A stretch of DNA of 64,000 nt, taken from contig CAXXIB010000002.1 of NCBI GenBank assembly GCA_963675925.2, positions 62,001 through 126,000 on the forward strand, given 5' to 3'. Of the stretch, positions 1-8,584 are shown one piece after another; within the stretch, counting starts at the first letter, position 1; each line of letters opens with the position of its first letter. The position numbers were made by a program, and so were the translations under genes. Source of the DNA: CAXXOK01 sp963675925. GTDB taxonomy: Bacteria; Bacillota; Clostridia; Christensenellales; Aristaeellaceae. Below the pieces are notes generated by a model that saw only the letters and a program-made list of their open reading frames with translations, had not been told where the DNA came from and searched no databases.

Positions 1-1044
1 ATTGATATCGTGGCGGCCCAGGAAGAAATGCACCGAAATCGCCAGCGAGGCATAATCCGTGCGCAGGTCTGTTTCGTACAGCTGTTGATATACATGGTTA
101 AACGTGGTTACCACGCCCTGCACATAGTGCAGTTGATCGACCAGGCCATATTCCTGCGAAAATAAATCGCGGAAAGTGTTATAGCCGGGGTTTTCTACCG
201 CAGTGTTTGCCGCCATCGCATTGCTTAAGTAGTTCAGGTACACCGCGCTTTTCCATATCATATCATCGCCGTAGTACGGCGGCTCGCCATTGGCGGTCAG
301 TTGCTGCACGATGGCGCTGTCGCCTTGCTCCTGTGCAATCTGCATGGCCGTGGCATAGTTCAGGCGTTCCGTCTGGGCAAAATCAACCATCTGCCCCGTG
401 CCAATCAACCCATAGTACCCTTCTGGATACCGGTCCGCCAGGAAAACACCAAGTGCACTTCCCCAGGATTCCCCGATCAGGTAAATCTTATCCTGTGCAA
501 AGCGCTCCTGCAGGTATTTTGTCAGGGCGATTCCATCTTCTATATACATGTCAACCGTCAGTGCATCGCCTTTGACCGCAGCATAGGATTTGCCCGCGCC
601 GGGCTGATCCCAACTGACGACGACAAAGTGTTTTTCAAGCTCCGCCAGTTCATAGCGCGTTGCGGCCATCTGTGATCCACCCGGGCCGCCTGCTAAAAAC
701 AGCAACACGGGGTTTTCAGTGTCCCAGCTGCGAATGCTGATCCACTCCTGCCTGCCGTTAAGGTTTACTTTGATTAACTCAGCAATAGCCGTATCCGGTG
801 TGATCCCGTTTTCATCCACGATCGGCGGGATGGATGCTGTCAGCTGCGATACAATGACCATCGCAGCGCAGCCTAGCACCAAAACCAGTACCACAATACC
901 AAAACGCCGGAAGCGTTTGGTCGGCCTGACTTCATCCTTGCGCAATACCCGCATCAGCAAAAGCACAATCGCCATGATGACTAAAATCAGCAATAGAATC
1001 CCGGTAATCAGCGCCAGGATCAAAAATCCGGCTGTCAGCAACAT
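1..1044 (-). CDS. Membrane-anchored alpha/beta hydrolase, proline iminopeptidase-like (3' end cut off)
   Basis: Start ATG at 1044 follows GGGGAGGT; 348 codons are visible and the reading frame runs off the window edge, so the C-terminus with the catalytic His is missing. The N-terminus has two hydrophobic segments (about residues 3-32 and 46-66), so the enzyme is probably membrane-tethered with its catalytic domain outside. The catalytic region shows the oxyanion motif LAGGPGGS and the nucleophile elbow GESWGS, the pattern of the S33/proline iminopeptidase branch of alpha/beta hydrolases. Substrate is unknown; peptidase or esterase are both possible. It lies downstream of the tRNA-Leu, with a hairpin between them, and probably has its own promoter. 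Confidence 0.8.
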   Translation of the reverse strand, partial: MLLTAGFLILALITGILLLILVIMAIVLLLMRVLRKDEVRPTKRFRRFGIVVLVLVLGCAAMVIVSQLTASIPPIVDENGITPDTAIAELIKVNLNGRQEWISIRSWDTENPVLLFLAGGPGGSQMAATRYELAELEKHFVVVSWDQPGAGKSYAAVKGDALTVDMYIEDGIALTKYLQERFAQDKIYLIGESWGSALGVFLADRYPEGYYGLIGTGQMVDFAQTERLNYATAMQIAQEQGDSAIVQQLTANGEPPYYGDDMIWKSAVYLNYLSNAMAANTAVENPGYNTFRDLFSQEYGLVDQLHYVQGVVTTFNHVYQQLYETDLRTDYASLAISVHFFLGRHDIN

Positions 1045-1110
1045 ATTTCTACCTCCCCTGTTCATATACACTACACGCGGCACACCCGCAGTGATATACA
1101 AAGTAAACAA

Positions 1111-1146
1111 TAGCTGCCGCGTACGTAAGCCGATACGCGGCAGCTA
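1111..1146 (-). terminator. Rho-independent-type hairpin after tRNA-Leu
   Basis: A perfect 13-bp inverted repeat, TAGCTGCCGCGTA with its complement, encloses a 10-base loop directly after the encoded CCA of the tRNA. In the leftward direction it is followed by a T-rich stretch (TTGTTTACTTTG). It probably ends the tRNA transcript. Confidence 0.75.
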
Positions 1147-1148
1147 AT

Positions 1149-1233
1149 TGGTGCGGGCAGCGGGACTTGAACCCGCATGCTTATTCAGCGAAGGATTTTA
1201 AGTCCTTTGTGTCTGCCATTCCACCATGCCCAC
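1149..1233 (-). tRNA. tRNA-Leu, anticodon UAA
   Basis: The complement folds as a class II tRNA. The acceptor strands are GTGGGCA and TGCCCGC (six Watson-Crick pairs and one G-U), followed by discriminator A and an encoded CCA. The anticodon stem AAGGA/TCCTT holds the loop CTTAAAA, giving anticodon TAA. There is a short variable arm, and the T arm is GCGGG-TTCAAGT-CCCGC. The length of 85 nt with CCA fits tRNA-Leu. Confidence 0.93.
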
Positions 1234-1243
1234 ATGCATGGAA

Positions 1244-1272
1244 ATCATACCACGGAACCCTTTCAGCGTCAA
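1244..1272 (-). promoter_or_regulatory. Sigma-A promoter of tRNA-Leu
   Basis: On the minus strand, TTGACG (1272-1267) and TATGAT (1249-1244) are separated by exactly 17 bases. The tRNA 5' end at 1233 lies 11 bases past the -10 box, a typical position for a tRNA promoter. Confidence 0.75.
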
Positions 1273-1315
1273 TCATTTCCAGACGCTGAATTTACGGCTG
1301 CTCCCTGCTATCAGC

Positions 1316-1344
1316 TTGAATATAGACGGTGTTCATGGTATCAT
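1316..1344 (+). promoter_or_regulatory. Sigma-A promoter of the thyX-galK operon
   Basis: TTGAAT (1316-1321), a 17-base spacer and TATCAT (1339-1344) lie 80 bases before the thyX start. No terminator is visible between here and 10842, so this may drive nine genes. Confidence 0.6.
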
Positions 1345-1423
1345 GGAGACTGGGTGCAAATGGCGTGACATACCATAAGAAAGCCAATGCCTGCCGCACC
1401 TAATACCCCCAAGGAGAACTGTC

Positions 1424-2158
1424 GTGCCACAAGTTTCGCAAAGGGTTGAACTGGTTCGCCACACCGTAGACGGCGCTGCGCTGATGGCGCTGGCCGCCAA
1501 GCTTTGCTACGCGGGTGGGGATTTGAATACGCTGCTGACACGCATCCAGGAAAATGACCAGCGCACATTTATAAAAAAAGTGCTGCAGATGGGTCATGAT
1601 AGTGTGCTGGAGCATATCTCCTTCAGTTTTTTGATCGAAGGGGTCAGCCGCGCACTGCTGGCGCAACTTACACGCCACCGTATCGCCAGTTTCAGCGTAC
1701 AAAGCCAGCGCTACGTCAGCTATGAAAAAGGCTTCGGCTATATCGTTCCGCCCGCCGTAGAAGCGTTGGGCGAAACGGCCGTTTCCGAATATACCGCACA
1801 GATGAACCAGATGCTTCTCTGGTATCAGGACTGGCAAACCAAACTCGGCACCAATGAAGACGCCCGCTTCGTACTCCCCAACGCTTGTGAAACGCGCTTG
1901 TTAATGACCATGAACGCGCGCGAACTCAAGCATTTCTTTGCGCTTCGCATGTGCAGACGCGCCCAGTGGGAGATTCGGCAAATGGCCGAAACCATGTTCG
2001 CCCTCTGCTACACAGAAATCCCTGAACTTTTTCAGGATGCAGGCCCTGGATGCCTGCGCGGCGCCTGCCCCGAAGGGGCAAAGTCCTGCGGGCAGATGAA
2101 CGCCGTACGGATGGAACGGGAAGAGTTCATCACGGCGCACGAACAATCCAATTTGTAG
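1424..2158 (+). CDS. thyX: Flavin-dependent thymidylate synthase ThyX
   Basis: Makes dTMP from dUMP using methylene-tetrahydrofolate and reduced FAD. The family signature RHR-x7-S-x-R is present as RHRIASFSVQSQR, and the 244-residue length is normal. The start is a GTG at 1424 with AAGGAG seven bases upstream; no in-frame ATG lies near a Shine-Dalgarno sequence. No thyA is visible in the window. It is the first gene of the long rightward unit, 16 bases ahead of rlmB; neighbourhood of thyX with the rlmB-yacP-sigH block is a known Clostridia arrangement. Confidence 0.95.
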   Translation: MPQVSQRVELVRHTVDGAALMALAAKLCYAGGDLNTLLTRIQENDQRTFIKKVLQMGHDSVLEHISFSFLIEGVSRALLAQLTRHRIASFSVQSQRYVSYEKGFGYIVPPAVEALGETAVSEYTAQMNQMLLWYQDWQTKLGTNEDARFVLPNACETRLLMTMNARELKHFFALRMCRRAQWEIRQMAETMFALCYTEIPELFQDAGPGCLRGACPEGAKSCGQMNAVRMEREEFITAHEQSNL

Positions 2159-2174
2159 ATAAGGAAGGAACCCT

Positions 2175-3674
2175 ATGGCATATTATTCCAAGGTCAGCGA
2201 GACTAAGTCCCGCGACCAAAAACGCCGCAGCGCAGAGCAGCGAGGCGGATTTGATGACGAAGGTACCCAGTATTCAGGCGCACGCAAAACAAGAAGCGGC
2301 GCGCCGGCAAAGCGCACTTACAATAAACCTGCCGATGGCAGTGCCCCTGCCAAACGCAGTTATGGCAAACCCGCTGGTGGCCCAGCCCCTGCAAAGCGCA
2401 GTTTTGGCAAGCCGGCCAGCGGTGAAGGCCGCCCCTATACCCGTAAACCCGCCGATGGCGCGGGTCCCGCAAAACGCAGCTATGGCAAACCCGCCGGTGG
2501 TGAAGGCCGCCCCTATGCCCGTCAATCGGCAGATGGTACCCCGCCCGCTAAGCGCAGCTATGGCAAACCCGCCAGTGGCGAAGGTCGCCCCTATGCCCGG
2601 CCATCGGCAAATGGTGCTCCGCCCGCTAAGCGCAGCTTTGGCAAGCCTGCCGGTGGCGAAGGTCGCCCCTATGCCCGGCCATCGGCAGATGGTGCTCCGC
2701 CCGCTAAGCGCAGCTTTGGCAAGCCTGCCAGCGGTGAAAGCCGTCCCTATACCCGCAGTGCAGTACCTGGGCAGCGCAGCTACGGTAAGCCCCGCACCAC
2801 CAGCGAGCCGCGCTTTATGACCAACTCCGACCAGCCCAGCCGCACACGCGGTGATCATATCACCCCCAAGCCGTACGCCGTGCAGCGGCGCGAGCAAAGA
2901 AGCACAGAAGCAACGCCTGTTTTCCGTCCGCAGCCGATTGCCGATGATGCTGTAAATGAAAATCTCTTAAGCGGCCGCAACCCCATTCGGGAAGCATTGA
3001 AAAGCGGACGCGATATTGAAAAGCTGATGATTTCCAAAGGCGAGCTAAGCGGCTCGGCCAAGGAGATTGTCGCCATGGCCCGTGAACAGCACGTGCCCGT
3101 GCAGGAAGTGGACCGCGTCCGCCTGGATGCCATCACCCCCAACCACCAGGGCATGCTGGCATTTGCCTCTGCCTATCAATACCATAGCGTCGGCGAGATG
3201 CTGGCCCTGGCCAAGTCCAAAGGCGAACAGCCTTTCCTGGTCGTGCTGGACGGGATTACCGACCCCCACAACCTGGGCGCGGTGATTCGTACCGCTGAAT
3301 GTGCCGGTGCACACGGCGTGATCGTACAGGAGCGCCGGGCCGTTGGCCTGACCCCTGCCGCTGTAAAGGCCAGTGCCGGCGCTATTGAGCATATTATGGT
3401 CGCCCGGGTTGTTAACCTTTCCACCACGCTTGAAATGCTGAAAAAGCAAGGCGTATGGGCCTATGCCGCTGATCTGGAAGGTGAAGACTACCTGTCGGTT
3501 GATTTTTCCGGCGGTGCAGCCATCGTTATCGGAGCAGAAGGCGAAGGCGTCAGCCGCTTGGTGCTAGAAAAGTGCGACAAGTCCGTTGCCCTTCCCATTC
3601 GCGGCCAGATCGGCAGCCTGAATGCATCCGTTGCGGCGGGTATCCTGCTGTATGCGGTACTGCGTTCCCGCTAA
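2175..3674 (+). CDS. rlmB: 23S rRNA (guanosine-2'-O-)-methyltransferase RlmB with a long repetitive basic N-terminal tail
   Basis: The C-terminal half (about residues 255-499) is a complete SpoU/TrmH-type enzyme. It has the substrate-binding domain (LSGRNPIREAL), then the knotted SAM-binding domain with NLGAVIRTAE, GAEGEG and LNASVAAGI. Such enzymes methylate G2251-equivalent 23S rRNA. The family is normally about 250 residues; this protein has 499. The extra N-terminus (residues 1-230) is disordered, rich in K, R, G, P and S, and contains eight copies of the heptad-like unit KR(S/T)(Y/F)(G/N)KP spaced by GEGRPYARPSADGAPP-type linkers. The start is ATG after AAGGAAGGA. Four bases separate it from yacP. 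Confidence 0.93.
   Translation: MAYYSKVSETKSRDQKRRSAEQRGGFDDEGTQYSGARKTRSGAPAKRTYNKPADGSAPAKRSYGKPAGGPAPAKRSFGKPASGEGRPYTRKPADGAGPAKRSYGKPAGGEGRPYARQSADGTPPAKRSYGKPASGEGRPYARPSANGAPPAKRSFGKPAGGEGRPYARPSADGAPPAKRSFGKPASGESRPYTRSAVPGQRSYGKPRTTSEPRFMTNSDQPSRTRGDHITPKPYAVQRREQRSTEATPVFRPQPIADDAVNENLLSGRNPIREALKSGRDIEKLMISKGELSGSAKEIVAMAREQHVPVQEVDRVRLDAITPNHQGMLAFASAYQYHSVGEMLALAKSKGEQPFLVVLDGITDPHNLGAVIRTAECAGAHGVIVQERRAVGLTPAAVKASAGAIEHIMVARVVNLSTTLEMLKKQGVWAYAADLEGEDYLSVDFSGGAAIVIGAEGEGVSRLVLEKCDKSVALPIRGQIGSLNASVAAGILLYAVLRSR
2305..2791 (+). repeat. Coding tandem repeats in the rlmB N-terminal tail
   Basis: Imperfect direct repeats of about 60-80 bases encode eight KRSYGKP-like units. Some adjacent copies are nearly identical at DNA level, for example around 2610-2660 and 2690-2730, which suggests recent expansion. 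The frame stays open throughout. Confidence 0.85.
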
Positions 3675-3677
3675 TGC

Positions 3678-4187
3678 ATGCAGCCGCTGCTCTTTGTAGA
3701 CGGGTATAATGTCATCGGGGCATGGGGCGAACTTGCAAAAAACCCCATGCCCATCGATCAGGCACGCGACAGGCTTTCTGATCTGCTGGAAGACTACGCG
3801 GGCTTTACCGCCCAGGAAGTGATTCTGGTATTCGACGGCCACCAGGGCAACCGCCCCACCGCCAGCATTGAGCAACGGCCTATGCTAACTGTGATTTACA
3901 CCAAACACGGCCAAACCGCAGACCAGTACATTGAAAAAGCCTGCGGCAAGACACCGGCATGGCGCGAAGTGCGCGTAGCCACCAGCGATCACCTGGAACA
4001 GACGATGATCCTGGCCCGCGGTGCCACGCGCCTGTCCTCCAGAGAGCTATGGCTGGAGCTGGCAACCCAGAAGCACAGCCAGCGATCCCAACATGTTACC
4101 CATCAACCGTCCGACCGCACGCCCCTATCCAGCGCATTAAGCGAAAACCTACGGCAGGCGCTGGAAGCCATTCGAAGGCAGAAGTAA
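3678..4187 (+). CDS. yacP: NYN-domain endoribonuclease, YacP/Rae1 family
   Basis: A 169-residue NYN (PIN-like) domain protein. Acidic metal-site residues are visible in LLFVDGYNVIGAW near the N-terminus and in VILVFDGHQGN, with ATSDHLEQ towards the middle. Its B. subtilis relative Rae1 cleaves mRNA on the ribosome. The position between rlmB and sigH is the conserved Firmicute order. The tail after residue 135 is polar and less conserved in appearance. Start ATG at 3678 is three bases after the rlmB stop, so translation is probably coupled. Confidence 0.88.
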   Translation: MQPLLFVDGYNVIGAWGELAKNPMPIDQARDRLSDLLEDYAGFTAQEVILVFDGHQGNRPTASIEQRPMLTVIYTKHGQTADQYIEKACGKTPAWREVRVATSDHLEQTMILARGATRLSSRELWLELATQKHSQRSQHVTHQPSDRTPLSSALSENLRQALEAIRRQK

Positions 4188-4209
4188 CACACAAGGCAGG
4201 AAGCAAGCC

Positions 4210-4935
4210 ATGACCATGAACCCCCGGGACAACAAACCAATCGCCGAAACCGTCGATCCCACGCAGCCGGAGGAGCGCGCTGATCTCAGCTGGGATGAGA
4301 CGCTTCGCCTGCGCTTTGGGAACAAGACCGACGAGGAAATCGTCGATATGGCACAAAACGGGGACCGTGTCGCGCTTGAATATTTGCTCAGTAAGTATAA
4401 AAACTTTGTTCGTTCCAAGGCCCGCAGCTACTTCCTGATCGGTGCCGATCACGAGGATATCGTGCAGGAGGGCATGATCGGGCTATTTAAATCCATCCGC
4501 GATTATCAGCTGGAACGTTTGTCCAGCTTCCGCGCCTTTGCGGAGCTATGCATTACGCGCCAGATTATCACGGCCATTAAAACCGCCACACGGCAAAAGC
4601 ACCTGCCTCTTAACAGCTATGTCAGCCTGAACAAACCCATCTATGACGAGGAAAGCGATCGCACGTTGATGGATGTCATTGTAGAAGGCCACGCACAAAA
4701 CCCCGAAGAGCTGATTATCGGCCGGGAGGATATCCTCTCTATCCGCGATCAGGTGGGAACGGTGCTCAGCTCACTGGAGCAGGATGTGCTATCGTCCTAT
4801 CTGGATGGCAAAAGCTACCAGGAAATTGCCGATAAGCTAGGCCGGCATGTGAAATCCATCGACAATGCCTTGCAGCGCGTGAAACGCAAGCTGGAAAAGT
4901 ATTTGCAGGAAATGCGCCTGCACGATGATGACTAA
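4210..4935 (+). CDS. sigH: RNA polymerase sigma-H factor
   Basis: Sigma-70 family protein of 241 residues. Region 2 is visible as EDIVQEGMIGLFKSIRDY followed by the -10 recognition helix segment (FRAFAELCITRQIITAIK). Region 4 ends with the helix-turn-helix SYQEIADKLGRHVKSIDNALQRVKRKL. The gene order after rlmB and yacP matches Spo0H/SigH, which directs early-sporulation and transition-state genes in Bacilli and Clostridia. A second ATG two codons in (4216) is an alternative start. The acidic 30-residue N-terminal extension is slightly longer than usual. Confidence 0.93.
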   Translation: MTMNPRDNKPIAETVDPTQPEERADLSWDETLRLRFGNKTDEEIVDMAQNGDRVALEYLLSKYKNFVRSKARSYFLIGADHEDIVQEGMIGLFKSIRDYQLERLSSFRAFAELCITRQIITAIKTATRQKHLPLNSYVSLNKPIYDEESDRTLMDVIVEGHAQNPEELIIGREDILSIRDQVGTVLSSLEQDVLSSYLDGKSYQEIADKLGRHVKSIDNALQRVKRKLEKYLQEMRLHDDD

Positions 4936-4970
4936 CGAAAATCCCATGTTTCACAAGGAGGTGCGTCGTT

Positions 4971-5831
4971 TTGCCTGATGATATTTATGAAGTCATTGCG
5001 CTGGCGGCGCGCTATTGGTTTTTGTTGCTGATGGTGCTAATCGCCTGGCGCAGCTATCGCTGGTACAGCAAAGACCGTAAAAAGTTCAAACGCCGCTTAA
5101 AACTCCTGCCGGATGCCGGGTACGTGGGAGAGCTGGTTGTTGTGCAGGGCGACGATATTCTAAAACGAGGCACCTGCCTGCCGGTCAGCCGCGAAGGGGT
5201 GCTGGGCTACCTGCGCAGCAACGACATTTCCCTCCCCGCAGGCGGCGTTGCCAACCGCCATCTCTGGTATTCGTTTGACGATGTTGATGGCTTATTGGTC
5301 GAGCCGCTGCGCGGCCGCATGATAGTTGCCGACGGCAAGGAGCTGATCGGCCGCCGGACACGCGCTTACCTGGCCCACGGTTCCACACTGGAAGTTGGGC
5401 AGGCCGTAATGCGGCTTCGGATGTTTGCCGGGTTTGAGTTTGCCGGCGAAACAACAGCCTCGCGCCTGCCGCTGGACGAGGATGACATGCTGGCAGAGGA
5501 TATCAACGATAAACCACCGCAGGACCGTGTGCGCCGTATGCACGAAATCGCTGCCTGGCAAACCATGGATGAAGACCCGGCAGAGGATGAAGACTTCTTC
5601 CTTCCCGATATGAGCGATGACGATATCGAGGACGAGGAGTACCTCCCGCCGGACGATGATTCCGGTCCGGATGCATACATTACGCAGGACGGAGCCAATG
5701 GGTTCTATCCCCCCGTCAGCGATGAGGGCGACGAAGCGTTAGTACGGGAAGATTTCATCGGTGAGGACGACGCGGAAACCGCCAAGCGCTTCGTGTGGGA
5801 CAAACTGTTTCGGGGAGGGAAAAAGCCATGA
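4971..5831 (+). CDS. Membrane-anchored FHA-like protein with acidic tail, upstream of ftsW
   Basis: Start is TTG at 4971, chosen for the perfect AAGGAGGTG eight bases upstream. Residues about 12-27 form one transmembrane helix, followed by a very basic stretch (KDRKKFKRRLK). Residues about 50-150 resemble a forkhead-associated fold: LGYLRSNDISLP, then RHLWYSF, then ELIGRRTRAYLAHGSTLEVG where FHA proteins have the NG and L-x-x-GD-x-I/L-x-[IL]G elements. Some phosphothreonine-binding positions look altered. The last 130 residues are strongly acidic. It overlaps ftsW by ATGA, recalling actinobacterial and clostridial FHA-ftsW-pbp clusters. A role in regulating septal wall synthesis is inference. 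Confidence 0.7.
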   Translation: MPDDIYEVIALAARYWFLLLMVLIAWRSYRWYSKDRKKFKRRLKLLPDAGYVGELVVVQGDDILKRGTCLPVSREGVLGYLRSNDISLPAGGVANRHLWYSFDDVDGLLVEPLRGRMIVADGKELIGRRTRAYLAHGSTLEVGQAVMRLRMFAGFEFAGETTASRLPLDEDDMLAEDINDKPPQDRVRRMHEIAAWQTMDEDPAEDEDFFLPDMSDDDIEDEEYLPPDDDSGPDAYITQDGANGFYPPVSDEGDEALVREDFIGEDDAETAKRFVWDKLFRGGKKP

Positions 5832-7126
5832 GTCAGGCCTCCCGTTACCGCCGTCAGCTGCGCGGTCGGCCAGACCGCAAACTGGTGTCGGCGATCATGC
5901 TGTTTTTCTTCAGCGCATTTTTTCTGCTTGCGTTCAAAGGCGAGCTGCACTGGCAGGGTTTCATGCTGGCGGCTGTCGTGCCGCTGCTGATTTACATTGC
6001 AACCATATGGCTGCCGCGCTTTTTCCCGGCAGATAAACTGCTATTGTCCATCGCCAACTTTTTGTGTGCGCTGGGCGTGCTGGTGCTATACTCCACCGAC
6101 CTTGTCAAAGGCACCAACTACGGCATGCAGCAGGCCGTGTACTACGGTGTAGGCATCGTGGCGATGCTGTTTTGCATTCTCCTGGTACGCTATATCCGCT
6201 ATTGGCGGGTGTTTATCTATATCATCGCGGTGTGTTCCCTGGGGCTGATTGCTTTGCCCCTGGCCTTTGGCACGGAAGTATTTGGCGCTACCAACTGGAT
6301 CGTCATTTCCGGCATCAGCCTGCAACCCAGTGAAATTGTCAAAATCGCATTGCTATTGGTGCTGAGCTACTATATGAGTCGTCGCAAATTCTGGCCCTGG
6401 CTGATCTTTGCGGTCATTTGCATGGGTGTTCTCATGTTCCAGGCCGATTTAGGTACTGCGCTGATCTACTACATGACCACGCTGTTTTTATACTACGCTT
6501 CCACCGGCAACCTGTGGATGACCGGGGCGGGGCTTATTGGCGGGGCCGCTTCGGCTGTGTTTGGCTATACCCAGTTTGCCCACGTTAAGCGCCGTATTGC
6601 CGTATGGCGAAACCCGTGGATGGACTTTGAAAACACCGGCTACCAAATCGTGCAAATCCTGATGGCTATCGCATCCGGTGGCCTGTTTGGTATGGGGCTT
6701 GGGCTTGGGTTCCCCACCATCATCCCGGTGTACCACACCGATGCTATTTTTGCCGTCATCTGCGAACAGTTCGGCATTATATTCGGTGTACTGGTGCTAT
6801 TAATGTACGCCATCCTCATCCTGCGCGGTGCGTTCATCGCCCGCAGTGCCCGGCGCAGTTTCCACGGCCTTTTGGCCATGGGCGCGACGATTATGCTGGC
6901 GCTGCAAACCTTTGTCATTATCGGCGGCGTTTTGAAGCTGATTCCCCTGACCGGTGTTACCATGCCATTTGTAAGCTCCGGCGGCACCTCCATGGTCAGC
7001 TGTATGGGCTTAATCGGCCTTTTGCAGGGCGTAGCCACCGTAACCCAGGATGACCTGACCTACGATTACGAAGTCAGCCATAACCGCATGGATGAGCAAA
7101 CCCTTCCCTTCGCCAATCCCCAGTAA
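5828..7126 (+). CDS. ftsW: FtsW/RodA/SpoVE-family lipid II polymerase
   Basis: SEDS-family peptidoglycan glycosyltransferase of 432 residues with about ten membrane helices. Diagnostic segments are LQPSEIVKIALLLVLSYY, FQADLGTALIYY (with the catalytic-type Asp), and PLTGVTMPFVSSGGTSM near the C-terminus. The start ATG at 5828 overlaps the previous stop (ATGA) and is preceded by GGGAGGG; an earlier in-frame ATG at 5795 lacks such support. It is followed after 14 bases by its likely partner, a class B PBP. FtsW, RodA and SpoVE cannot be separated from sequence alone; the PBP pairing and sigH neighbour keep division and sporulation roles open. Confidence 0.93.
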   Translation: MSQASRYRRQLRGRPDRKLVSAIMLFFFSAFFLLAFKGELHWQGFMLAAVVPLLIYIATIWLPRFFPADKLLLSIANFLCALGVLVLYSTDLVKGTNYGMQQAVYYGVGIVAMLFCILLVRYIRYWRVFIYIIAVCSLGLIALPLAFGTEVFGATNWIVISGISLQPSEIVKIALLLVLSYYMSRRKFWPWLIFAVICMGVLMFQADLGTALIYYMTTLFLYYASTGNLWMTGAGLIGGAASAVFGYTQFAHVKRRIAVWRNPWMDFENTGYQIVQILMAIASGGLFGMGLGLGFPTIIPVYHTDAIFAVICEQFGIIFGVLVLLMYAILILRGAFIARSARRSFHGLLAMGATIMLALQTFVIIGGVLKLIPLTGVTMPFVSSGGTSMVSCMGLIGLLQGVATVTQDDLTYDYEVSHNRMDEQTLPFANPQ

Positions 7127-7140
7127 GCAAGGAGACCGCC

Positions 7141-8571
7141 ATGAAACCGCTGCACAACCGTTTCCGCCTGGTTACACTCGTTCTGATCGGCCTGATCCTG
7201 CTGGCTGGTCTATATGGTGTGTACTCCATTACGGTATACGGAAACCGCTGGTTTGCGTCCTCGCGAAATCTGCGCTACCGGGAAGCCAAGAGCGCGGTCA
7301 CCGCCGGAGATATCATCGACCGCAACGGCGTTGTGCTGGCAACCACCGATCAGGATGGTGAGCGCGTATACCAGTCGAACCTGGAATCACGCAAGGCGGT
7401 CGTCCATCTGATCGGCGACCGGGACGGCAACGTGGCCAACGGGGTAGATTCCTTTGAAGCCAGCTACCTGCTGGGCTTTGAAACCACGCTGCCGGAGCGG
7501 GTATTGACCCTGATCAAAGGGGAAAAACGACGCGGAGACAATGTAACCCTGACCGTGGATTCTGCGCTTAATACTATCATCGTGCGCGCCTTTAATACCC
7601 ATGTCCGCACCAAGGATAAAAGCGGCGCGGCCGTGGTAATGAACTACAAAACCGGCGAGATTGTATCCCTGGTCAGTCTTCCGGTGTATGATCCGGCTAA
7701 CATTACCGATGCCGTCAAGAACGACGACCGGCACCCGTTCTGGAACCGCGCCGTGCAGTCCACCCTGGCCCCCGGTTCAACATTTAAGATCATTACAGCC
7801 TCGTCTGCGCTGGAAAATATTGAAGGTATTACCGATCAAATCTTCACCTGCACAGGCGCAACCATCGTACAAGGGACCACGATCACCGATTTTGGCAATG
7901 CACAGCACGGGAAACTGAAACTGTCCAAAGCGTTTCGCGTCAGCTGCAACAACACCTTTGCTCAAATCGCCCTGCTGCTGGGGGATACCGCCCTGCGAAA
8001 AACCGCCGAAAGCTTCGGCTTTAACGATAACTTTTTATTCCGCGATATTGTGGTGGAAAACTCCACCTACCCGACCGAAAACCGAACGCTGGTTGAACTG
8101 GCGTGGAGCGGCGACGGGCAAAGCCAAATTGCCGCAACCCCAATGCATATGTGCATGGTGGCGGCCGCTATTGCCAACAAGGGCGTTATGATGGAACCCC
8201 GGCTGCTCTCCCGCGTTGCCAGCCCGGAAGGCTTGGTACGCCTGCGCATGACCCCCAAGGTGTACCGTACCGCCGTAGACGAAACTGTTGCCGCGACGAT
8301 TAAAAGCTATATGCTGGATACCGTAGCCCGCGGCACCGCCACTGCCGCGCAGGTGGACGGGCTGACCATCGCCGGGAAAACAGGAAGCGCTGAAAGCTCG
8401 CTGGACGGGCGGGATGTAACACACGCCTGGTTTGTAGGCTTTATCGACGACGCTCGTTACCCCTACGCGGTATGCGTATTTGTGGAAGAAGGCTCCAGCG
8501 GCGGCGGCGCGGCCGCCCCCATTGGTCAGGCCATTTTCCGCTATATTCAGGCCAATTTCCCATTCCAGTAA
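7141..8571 (+). CDS. Class B penicillin-binding protein (peptidoglycan D,D-transpeptidase)
   Basis: 476 residues: a short cytoplasmic tail, one membrane anchor (about residues 12-31), a small dimerisation part with GDIIDRNGVVLA, and a transpeptidase domain. Catalytic motifs are visible in order: PGSTFK (Ser nucleophile), SCN, and KTGSAE. It cross-links peptidoglycan outside the membrane, almost certainly together with the adjacent SEDS polymerase, resembling PbpA of mycobacteria in its size and pairing. Start ATG follows AAGGAG. Confidence 0.93.
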   Translation: MKPLHNRFRLVTLVLIGLILLAGLYGVYSITVYGNRWFASSRNLRYREAKSAVTAGDIIDRNGVVLATTDQDGERVYQSNLESRKAVVHLIGDRDGNVANGVDSFEASYLLGFETTLPERVLTLIKGEKRRGDNVTLTVDSALNTIIVRAFNTHVRTKDKSGAAVVMNYKTGEIVSLVSLPVYDPANITDAVKNDDRHPFWNRAVQSTLAPGSTFKIITASSALENIEGITDQIFTCTGATIVQGTTITDFGNAQHGKLKLSKAFRVSCNNTFAQIALLLGDTALRKTAESFGFNDNFLFRDIVVENSTYPTENRTLVELAWSGDGQSQIAATPMHMCMVAAAIANKGVMMEPRLLSRVASPEGLVRLRMTPKVYRTAVDETVAATIKSYMLDTVARGTATAAQVDGLTIAGKTGSAESSLDGRDVTHAWFVGFIDDARYPYAVCVFVEEGSSGGGAAAPIGQAIFRYIQANFPFQ

Positions 8572-8584
8572 GAAGGAGCGTACC

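Noticed and set aside
2305..2791. Regular repeats considered as a CRISPR array
   Set aside because: Repeats are coding, imperfect and without unique spacers, and no cas genes are near.
2274..2897. Gly/Ala-rich repetitive antisense protein over the rlmB repeats
   Set aside because: It only reflects the repeats of the rlmB tail.
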